Assembly: GCA_964502705.1 (NCBI GenBank) | Contig: CAZCXZ010000027.1 | Location: forward strand, 1 to 34,248 | Length of the DNA: 34,248 nucleotides | DNA from: Berkiella sp964502705 | GTDB lineage: Bacteria; Pseudomonadota; Gammaproteobacteria; Berkiellales; Berkiellaceae | Direction of reading: 5' to 3' | Part shown: one piece after another, positions 8,690 through 14,620 of the stretch | Layout of the letters: every line of letters starts with the position of its first letter | Position numbering within the stretch: position 1 is the stretch's first letter | The notes under the pieces: generated by a model | Told to the model about the DNA's origin: nothing | The model's database searches: none | The model's input: only the letters and a program-made list of their open reading frames with translations | Position numbers and translations under genes: made by a program

Positions 8690-8971
8690 TTAAGCGACGT
8701 TTTCTTCTTCGGTTAGGGCTTTGATTTTCAGTGCGTGGATCTCATGGGGAATATAAGTTTGTAATTGTGCATACACGAGTTGATGTCTTTTGACGGCCGA
8801 TAACCCGGAAAATTGGCTGCTAACGATAATGACCGAGAAGTGACTAGCGCCACTTTTAGCGCCTTCATGGCCAAGATGAAGATGACTTTCATCAATGATG
8901 GTGAGGGAGCTGGGGGCTAGTGCTTGCAGCTTTTCTTCGATCCAGGCTTTACGAACTTCATGTAGCGTCAT
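8690..8971 (-). CDS. bolA: BolA family protein
   Basis: The 93-residue protein spans one BolA domain. Diagnostic features are the early DESHLHLGH segment, the central SHFSVIIVSSQFSGLSAVKRHQLVY and a C-terminal HEIHALKIKALT. BolA proteins act with monothiol glutaredoxins in iron-sulfur cluster handling and affect cell shape and stress gene expression. Whether it is BolA proper or an IbaG-like paralogue cannot be settled here; the position of the conserved His and the downstream residues favour BolA. It starts 9 nt after yciB ends, so the two are probably cotranscribed. The ribosome site is weak. Confidence 0.9.
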   Translation of the reverse strand: MTLHEVRKAWIEEKLQALAPSSLTIIDESHLHLGHEGAKSGASHFSVIIVSSQFSGLSAVKRHQLVYAQLQTYIPHEIHALKIKALTEEENVA

Positions 8972-8980
8972 GGTTTTTAC

Positions 8981-9532
8981 TTATGTTTTTTTTTCAGCAG
9001 CTTCATTTTGATCCATATACCGTGAGATTAAAATGCCTTGCACGCCAGCAAATAGTAACGTCAATATCAGTGTGCCAAACAGTTTAAAATTGACCCAGGT
9101 ATTCGTGTCAAAATTGTAAACCACAAATAGGTTTAAAAAGCCCATGATGATGAAAAATCCGCACCAAGTCATATTTAAAGTTGACCAAGCTTTTGCGGGC
9201 AATTCGAGGTTTTTTTCCAACATTTTTTGCACGAGGTTCTTTTTACTGACAAATGCGGCAATCGCAAAAGTTGCCCCTAACACCCAGTAAACGGCAGTGG
9301 GCTTCCATTTAATGAAGAGCTCGTTTTTCAACAATAATGTGGCGCCACCTAATACAACGACCATACCCAGCGTAATGAGCTGCATCATTTCAGGTTTTTT
9401 GCCACGAATAACCGTTGCTGCGACTTGCGCTAAAACAGCGACGATTGCCACCATGGTTGCGGCAAAAATGCCATAGATTTTGTAAGCAACGAAAAATAAG
9501 ATGATAGGCAATAAGTCGTAAAATAAATGCAT
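8981..9532 (-). CDS. yciB: Inner-membrane septation protein YciB (IspZ)
   Basis: Intracellular septation protein A family, an inner-membrane protein linked to cell-envelope synthesis and division. The protein has 183 residues (E. coli 179). It starts with the typical MHLFYDLLPIILFFVAYKIY and contains about five hydrophobic segments, the conserved NELFIKWKPTAVYW and the C-terminal NTWVNFKLFGTLILTLLF. ATG 9532 is chosen because it matches the family start and has GAGGG about 6-7 nt upstream; an upstream extension of 29 codons does not resemble the family. bolA follows closely and a small membrane-protein gene precedes it on the same strand. Confidence 0.93.
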   Translation of the reverse strand: MHLFYDLLPIILFFVAYKIYGIFAATMVAIVAVLAQVAATVIRGKKPEMMQLITLGMVVVLGGATLLLKNELFIKWKPTAVYWVLGATFAIAAFVSKKNLVQKMLEKNLELPAKAWSTLNMTWCGFFIIMGFLNLFVVYNFDTNTWVNFKLFGTLILTLLFAGVQGILISRYMDQNEAAEKKT

Positions 9533-9561
9533 GCAGCCCTCAAAGGTCGAAATAGAGTCCC

Positions 9562-9801
9562 TTAGGGACAATATACTAAAGTGGATAAATAGTAGCAAAA
9601 AAGCATACTCAAGACCCATAAGGTAAACATTAGTGAACTAACATAGATTGGTTGAAACATTAAGCGTAAGAAGGCACGCTGAGTGGTAGGTTTGGTTTGA
9701 AAAAACATAAAGACGAGCAACCCGGTCAGCATTAAGGTCATTAATGCCGCAAGGGCGTCGGTACTATGGCCCCCAAGAGGGGGAAGAGGCTCAAAAAACA
9801 T
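9562..9801 (-). CDS. Small hypothetical membrane protein
   Basis: A 79-residue frame with ATG at 9801, 29 nt upstream of yciB and on the same strand. It has two clear hydrophobic segments (about 17-34 and 52-75) joined by a basic stretch TKPTTQRAFLRLMF, as in a two-pass inner-membrane protein. The ribosome site is weak and I know no homologue, so this is a probable rather than certain gene. Its stop codon lies in the 3-nt loop of a small GTCCC/GGGAC hairpin (9557-9569). Confidence 0.55.
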   Translation of the reverse strand: MFFEPLPPLGGHSTDALAALMTLMLTGLLVFMFFQTKPTTQRAFLRLMFQPIYVSSLMFTLWVLSMLFCYYLSTLVYCP

Positions 9802-9832
9802 GGTTATACACTTCGGTGATAATTAATCTGCT

Positions 9833-9884
9833 GTAGGGGACGGCCTCTGTGCCGTCCCGGGCCGACACAGTGGTCGGCCCCTAC
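9833..9884. repeat. Branched inverted-repeat element (three-way-junction type)
   Basis: A 52-bp GC-rich element stands in an otherwise AT-rich spacer. GTAGGGG (9833-9839) pairs with CCCCTAC (9878-9884). Inside are two arms: ACGGC/GCCGT (9840-9844/9851-9855) and CCGAC/GTCGG (9862-9866/9873-9877), separated by CCCGGG. The layout resembles REP/MITE-like intergenic repeats that begin with TAGGGG. Only one copy is visible here. The rest of the spacer (9802-10028) has no gene; a -10-like CATACT at 9917 is weak. Confidence 0.7.
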
Positions 9885-10028
9885 TACTGCTTGAATCTAT
9901 TTTTATATATAGTTGGCATACTACCTACTTAAGGACGCTGAGTCAAAGAGACAGCGACGCGCAATTAGCTTACAATTCCACAATCTGCTAACTTTAATCG
10001 TATTTTTAAACTTTATTAAGGCATAACT

Positions 10029-11258
10029 GTGGCTGTCAGCGGTTCTAAAAATGATTTCCAACGTGTCATTTCAGGTATGCGACCAACTGGTGCGTTACAC
10101 CTTGGTCACTATCATGGCGTGTTAACCAATTGGGTTAAGTTGCAATATGAATATGAATGCTTATTTTTCGTCGCCGATTGGCACGCATTAACCACGCATT
10201 ATGAAGACACTTACTCGATTGAATCGCATGTTTGGGAAACCATTATTGACTGGTTAGCCTGTGGTATTAATCCAGGTTCTTGCCGAATTTTTATTCAATC
10301 CCGGATTCCAGAACATGCAGAATTGCACTTACTGTTATCCATGATTACACCGCTGGGTTGGTTGGAGCGCGTTCCTACCTATAAAGATCAGCAAGAGAAA
10401 CTAAAAGAACGTGATCTGGCTACTTATGGTTTCTTAGGATACCCCTTATTACAAACTGCCGATGTACTCGCTTATAAAGCAGGTTACGTTCCGGTAGGGG
10501 AAGATCAAGTATCGCACTTAGAGCTATCCCGAGAAGTTGCAAGACGCTTTAATCACCTTTACGGCAAAGAGCCAGGGTATGAAGAAAAGGTCGAAATCGC
10601 TATCAATAAATTAGGCAAGAAAAACGCTAAAATTTACCTTGAATGTCTAAGACAGTTTCAAGAAACCGGCATCACGGAAGCCTTAGAGCGTGGGCAAGCG
10701 ATGGTGTTTGCACAAGGCAATTTATCGTTAAGTGAGCGTGAACGTTTATATGGTCACTTAGAAGGATCGGGCAAAATTATTCTCCCTGAGCCACAAGCCT
10801 TATTGACGCAAAATTCAAAATTGCCTGGTTTAGACGGACAAAAGATGTCTAAATCTTATAACAACACCATTGCGATCCGCGAACTGCCTGAAAACATCGA
10901 GAAAAAAATCAAGGTCATGCCTACAGACCCTGCACGTGTCAGGCGAAACGATGTTGGTAACCCAGAAAAATGCCCAGTCTGGGCACTACATAAGGTATAC
11001 TCGGATACCTCAGTAAAAGAGTGGGTACAAAAAGGGTGTACTACCGCAGGTATTGGTTGTCTTGAGTGTAAAAAAGCGTTATCCGATGCCATTATTGAGC
11101 AACAGCAACCTATTTTAGCTCGTGCAGAAGAGTATAAAAACAACCCACGCTTAGTGAAAGAAATTGTTCGTGAAGGTTGTGAAGCTGCGCGTGACATTGC
11201 TAGAGAAACACTTGAAGAGGTAAGAGAAGTCATAGGCTTACCCCACCGTGATAGATAA
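10029..11258 (+). CDS. trpS: Tryptophanyl-tRNA synthetase, long form
   Basis: Class I aminoacyl-tRNA synthetase charging tRNA-Trp. The HIGH signature is HLGH at 24-27, the KMSKS signature at 272-276. The protein has 409 residues, longer than the roughly 330 of E. coli; extra sequence lies between about 180 and 255. In the C-terminal anticodon-binding half, C315, C337, C344 and C347 make a C-x21-C-x6-C-x2-C pattern, very close to the cluster ligands of the [4Fe-4S] TrpRS of Thermotoga maritima. The start is GTG 10029, with AAGG 7 nt upstream. scpA begins 11 nt after the stop, so trpS probably heads a trpS-scpA-scpB-rluB operon. Confidence 0.95.
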   Translation: MAVSGSKNDFQRVISGMRPTGALHLGHYHGVLTNWVKLQYEYECLFFVADWHALTTHYEDTYSIESHVWETIIDWLACGINPGSCRIFIQSRIPEHAELHLLLSMITPLGWLERVPTYKDQQEKLKERDLATYGFLGYPLLQTADVLAYKAGYVPVGEDQVSHLELSREVARRFNHLYGKEPGYEEKVEIAINKLGKKNAKIYLECLRQFQETGITEALERGQAMVFAQGNLSLSERERLYGHLEGSGKIILPEPQALLTQNSKLPGLDGQKMSKSYNNTIAIRELPENIEKKIKVMPTDPARVRRNDVGNPEKCPVWALHKVYSDTSVKEWVQKGCTTAGIGCLECKKALSDAIIEQQQPILARAEEYKNNPRLVKEIVREGCEAARDIARETLEEVREVIGLPHRDR

Positions 11259-11269
11259 AGCGAGATTCA

Positions 11270-12355
11270 ATGACTGACGTTTTGGAACCAGAAGTAGAAC
11301 AAGCACAACCACAAGCACAAGAAGCACAAGAAGTGCAAGAGGCAGAAGCTTCTCCTTTTATCGCACGCGTTAATGGCGTTGGTTTAACCAAATTACCGGA
11401 TGATCTTTATATTCCGCCAGATGCACTCGAGGTATTCTTAGATGCATTTGCAGGCCCTCTTGATCTGTTGCTTTATCTTATTCGTAAGCAGAACTTTGAT
11501 ATTTTAAATATTCCGATTGCTGCGATTACGCATCAATATATGGAATATGTTGATCTCATGAAAGACATGAAATTAGAGTTGGCAGCAGAATACTTAGTGA
11601 TGGCTGCAATGTTAGCTGAGATCAAATCGAGAATGTTGTTGCCTCGTTCTGAAGATGCACCTGAGGAAGAAGATCCTCGTGCAGAATTAGTCAGACGTTT
11701 GCAAGAATATGAACGCTTTAAAATTGTTGCAGAACAAATTGAAGAATTACCTCGTTTAGGTAGAGATACTTTTGGCGGAAGTGCTGATGTGCCAAAAGTA
11801 ACGTTTGCACCCAGTGCCCCCGATATTGATTTGTCGGAATTATTAGGCGCGTTTTTAGATATTTTAAAACGTTCCGAATTATTAGCGACACATAAGGTGG
11901 AACGTGAAGCTCTCTCTGTACGTGAACGTATGAGCTCGTTGTTAGAGCTCGTTCATAGCCGACGTTTTATTTCATTTTATGACTGCTTCCTCATTAGTGA
12001 AGGACGTCTTGGTGTCGTCGTAAGCTTTATCGCGATGTTGGAGCTGTTACGTTTAGGTGCCATTGATATTGTGCAATCAGAGCCTTTTGGCCCCATTCAT
12101 ATAAAGGTGGTTGACCATGAAGAAACAAGTGAAGAAGTCAGAGAACAAATCAGTGAAGAAGTCTCAGAAGAAGTCACAGCAGGATCAAGTGAAGGATCTG
12201 CAGATGGATTTAGAGATAAATTCACAGCTAGGTCCAGAGACGGAGCCTATGGAGGCATCGCCGTCGATACAAGCCGACAACTCGATGAATTCAAAGGAAG
12301 CGTCTACGACCGAGACGACGGAATTGACGGAAACCACGGAAACGACGGATCCTGA
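11270..12355 (+). CDS. scpA: Segregation and condensation protein A, with an out-of-family C-terminal tail
   Basis: Kleisin subunit of the SMC-ScpAB complex, which compacts and separates the chromosome. The frame has 361 residues. A Gln/Ala/Glu-rich N-terminus (about 1-30) is followed by the ScpA N-terminal helical domain starting at FAGPLDLLLYLIRKQ (about 61), a conserved RRLQEYERFK segment, and the C-terminal winged helix ending near GPIHIKV (about 279). The final 81 residues are low-complexity (repeats of SEEV, then Gly/Asp-rich) and are read from DNA that also encodes the ScpB N-terminus in another frame. That tail may be recent. A TGA in a third frame at 12112 suggests that a one-base change moved the stop. 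Confidence 0.9.
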   Translation: MTDVLEPEVEQAQPQAQEAQEVQEAEASPFIARVNGVGLTKLPDDLYIPPDALEVFLDAFAGPLDLLLYLIRKQNFDILNIPIAAITHQYMEYVDLMKDMKLELAAEYLVMAAMLAEIKSRMLLPRSEDAPEEEDPRAELVRRLQEYERFKIVAEQIEELPRLGRDTFGGSADVPKVTFAPSAPDIDLSELLGAFLDILKRSELLATHKVEREALSVRERMSSLLELVHSRRFISFYDCFLISEGRLGVVVSFIAMLELLRLGAIDIVQSEPFGPIHIKVVDHEETSEEVREQISEEVSEEVTAGSSEGSADGFRDKFTARSRDGAYGGIAVDTSRQLDEFKGSVYDRDDGIDGNHGNDGS

Positions 12356-13433
12356 AAAATCCGCTAAGCGTTATTCTAAACCCATGAACGAGCTGATCCC
12401 CATCGTTGAAGGGGCATTGTTTGCCGCTAAAGGGCCGTTATCAGCACAAGATATTGCTAAAATATTTGATGAAGAAGAAAAGCCTGCCTTAGCAGAAATT
12501 CGCAAAGCCATGGAGCTTTTGCAAAAAGGTTATGAGAAAAGAGGCATTCGTTTAGTAGAAGTGGCCTCGGGTTTTCGCTTTCAAGTAGCCGATCATGTGG
12601 CGCCGTATATTGCCCGTTCGGTAGAAGAAAGACCTGCACGTTATTCACGAGCACTATTAGAAACCTTGGCGTTAATTGCTTATCGTCAACCGATTACCCG
12701 CGGAGAAATCGAAGATATCCGTGGTGTGGTGGTGAGTACCAATATTATTAAGACACTCGATGAACAAGAATGGATCCGCGTTGTCGGTTATAAGGATGTT
12801 CCTGGGAAACCGGCCTTATATGCCACAACCAAAGCATTCTTAGATCATTTTGGTTTAAAAAGCTTAGAAGAATTGCCACCGTTGTCTGAATTGAAGCCGA
12901 TTGAAACCATTGATTTAGCAGATGAAGCTTCAATGGATCTTCCTGAAATCACGGCATCGACTGAAGAAGCTGAACCGTTAAGCGAAATCGATGCGCAAGC
13001 ACAAGCTGCCGCCATTGCCAATGCGGCAATCGAAGCTGCTATGAATGCGGTAGAGGCTGAGAAAAATGCTGTTGATGAAGACGATGTCGATGAAGACGAT
13101 GTCGATGAAGACGATGATATCGACGTAGATGACGAAGATGAAGACGAAGACGAAGATGAAGATGAAGATGAAAATGAGGATGAAGATGAAGATGAAGATG
13201 AAGATGAAGATGAAGATGAAGACTTAGACGAAGACGATACCGATGATTTTGGTGCAACCGAAGATGATTTTGGTTTGGGTATCGAAGAACTAGACGATAT
13301 TGAAGAATTAGACGATATCGAAGATAAGTCTGATTTGAAAGAAGAAGCGTTACTTGAAGAAGATGAAGAAGAAACTGAAACGCTGTCTTCTATTTTAGAT
13401 GAGCTTGAAAATTCTGATCTAGATAACGAATAA
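12117..13433 (+). CDS. scpB: Segregation and condensation protein B with long acidic tail
   Basis: Partner of ScpA; dimers of winged-helix domains bind the kleisin. The frame has 438 residues, far longer than the 180-200 of typical ScpB. The core is about 80-255: NELIPIVEGALFAAKGPLS, ETLALIAYRQPITRGEIEDI, GVVVSTNIIKTL and GKPALYATTKAFLDHFGL. Before it is a Lys/Ser/Thr-rich stretch of about 80 residues encoded within scpA. After it is an Ala-rich helix and then a Glu/Asp tail of about 120 residues. ATG 12117 has AAAGGTGG ending 6 nt upstream. A later start nearer the core, such as the ATG of MNELIP, cannot be excluded. Confidence 0.9.
   Translation: MKKQVKKSENKSVKKSQKKSQQDQVKDLQMDLEINSQLGPETEPMEASPSIQADNSMNSKEASTTETTELTETTETTDPEKSAKRYSKPMNELIPIVEGALFAAKGPLSAQDIAKIFDEEEKPALAEIRKAMELLQKGYEKRGIRLVEVASGFRFQVADHVAPYIARSVEERPARYSRALLETLALIAYRQPITRGEIEDIRGVVVSTNIIKTLDEQEWIRVVGYKDVPGKPALYATTKAFLDHFGLKSLEELPPLSELKPIETIDLADEASMDLPEITASTEEAEPLSEIDAQAQAAAIANAAIEAAMNAVEAEKNAVDEDDVDEDDVDEDDDIDVDDEDEDEDEDEDEDENEDEDEDEDEDEDEDEDLDEDDTDDFGATEDDFGLGIEELDDIEELDDIEDKSDLKEEALLEEDEEETETLSSILDELENSDLDNE
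13074..13222 (+). repeat. Coding microsatellite, GAAGAT-type hexamers
   Basis: Near-perfect runs of GATGAA/GAAGAT hexamers follow three copies of a 15-nt unit GTCGATGAAGACGAT. They encode alternating Asp and Glu in ScpB. Units of 6 and 15 nt change protein length without shifting frame. The antisense frame reads as a His/Leu-rich ORF, which is a shadow. Confidence 0.85.
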
Positions 13434-13467
13434 AACGTAGCATAAATTCAAATTGGAAAGAGTATTG

Positions 13468-14448
13468 ATGACTAGTAGTAGCAAACCCAGACGCCCTACC
13501 ACCCCTAAAAGACGCATTATAGCGGCAGATGAAGAGTGGTCAACGGATAAGAATAATCCTGGTGGTAAGGCAAAGGTTAAGCCTACCAAAAAAGCGCGCA
13601 TTAGAAGCGCAACCAGTAGCAATGCGCGCTTAAGAAGCGGCATTCCGTTAAAGCGTCCTCGTAAAGATGTCAAAGCCGAAAAAGCAAAGCGTAAGGCAGC
13701 GCCCATTAATGAAGAGCCAACACGCATTCAAAAATTTATTGCTAATGCAGGTATTGCTTCAAGACGTACCGTTGAAGAATGGATCAAAGCTGGCAAAGTG
13801 ATGGTCAATGGGGTGGTTGCAACACTAGGTCAAAGTGTTATTGCGACCGACAATATAACCGTAGATGGCAAAAAGCTTTACTTAAAAGGTTTTGCTGCTG
13901 ATGAAACACGTGTGTTGCTTTACCATAAACCGGAAGGTGAATTATGTTCTGCGCGAAGTGAAAAGGGCAAACCAACGGTTTTCGATAGTTTGCCTAAACC
14001 ACGTGGCAGTAAATGGGTGATGGTGGGGCGTTTAGACATTAACACCAGTGGTCTGTTATTGCTTACCAACAACGGTATGCTTGCACATCATTTAATGCAT
14101 CCTTCTTTTGCGCAAGAACGTCAATATGCGGTACGAGTGCTAGGTAAAGTCACCGAAGAAATTTTAGAGAACCTCAAAACCGGTGTACGCCTTGATGATG
14201 GTATTCATGCATTTAAGTCCATTCAATTTGGTGGTGGTACGGGTGCGAATCAATGGTATAGCGTTACCTTAACAGAAGGTAAATACCGTGAAGTGCGTCG
14301 TCTATGGGAATCACAAGGTTGCAAAGTAAGCCGTTTGATCCGCACGCAATATGGTCCTTTTGTTTTGCCGAATGGATTGCGTAAAGGTAAATATTTTGAA
14401 TTACCGGAAAAAGAAGTGGCTGAGCTACTCCAAGAGTTCGGAATTTAA
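13468..14448 (+). CDS. rluB: 23S rRNA pseudouridine synthase RluB
   Basis: RsuA/RluB family enzyme that isomerises a uridine in 23S rRNA (U2605 in E. coli). The protein has 326 residues. A basic, disordered N-terminal extension (about 1-80, many Lys/Arg/Pro) is followed by an S4 RNA-binding domain (about 85-130, TRIQKFIANAGIASRR) and the synthase domain with catalytic D190 in GRLDINTSGLL. GKYREVRRLWE is also conserved. I prefer ATG 13468, with GGAAAGAG 5 nt before it, over an in-frame TTG at 13453. The gene follows scpB by 34 nt; the scpA-scpB-rluB order is common in gammaproteobacteria. Confidence 0.94.
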   Translation: MTSSSKPRRPTTPKRRIIAADEEWSTDKNNPGGKAKVKPTKKARIRSATSSNARLRSGIPLKRPRKDVKAEKAKRKAAPINEEPTRIQKFIANAGIASRRTVEEWIKAGKVMVNGVVATLGQSVIATDNITVDGKKLYLKGFAADETRVLLYHKPEGELCSARSEKGKPTVFDSLPKPRGSKWVMVGRLDINTSGLLLLTNNGMLAHHLMHPSFAQERQYAVRVLGKVTEEILENLKTGVRLDDGIHAFKSIQFGGGTGANQWYSVTLTEGKYREVRRLWESQGCKVSRLIRTQYGPFVLPNGLRKGKYFELPEKEVAELLQEFGI

Positions 14449-14486
14449 CTTCGATGTAACTACGACTATAAAACCATTCTAGATAC

Positions 14487-14520
14487 CAGCAGATCTTAAT
14501 CACAGCATCAAGATCTGCTG
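14487..14520 (+). terminator. Hairpin after rluB
   Basis: An 11-bp perfect stem CAGCAGATCTT (14487-14497) / AAGATCTGCTG (14510-14520) has a 12-nt loop and no U-tract. It probably ends the trpS-scpA-scpB-rluB unit and separates it from the accessory genes that follow. The remaining AT-rich spacer to 14620 holds no promoter I can call with confidence. Confidence 0.5.
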
Positions 14521-14620
14521 ATCTAAAGTGTAACCCTCTGAATTATCAACTGTTTAATATATGAACTATTAGATGCAAAACCAGTCTTAATTACATAAGG
14601 TAATAACTGGAGTGTCTGTC

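Noticed and set aside
13039..13257. His/Leu-rich - strand ORF (HLHLH repeats) that could look like a metal-binding peptide
   Set aside because: It is the antisense reading of the GAAGAT repeats in scpB.
14548..14600. TTTAATATA and CTTAATTAC upstream of the macro gene, resembling a PmrA box
   Set aside because: The two half-sites are not in the tandem spacing expected and the region is simply AT-rich.
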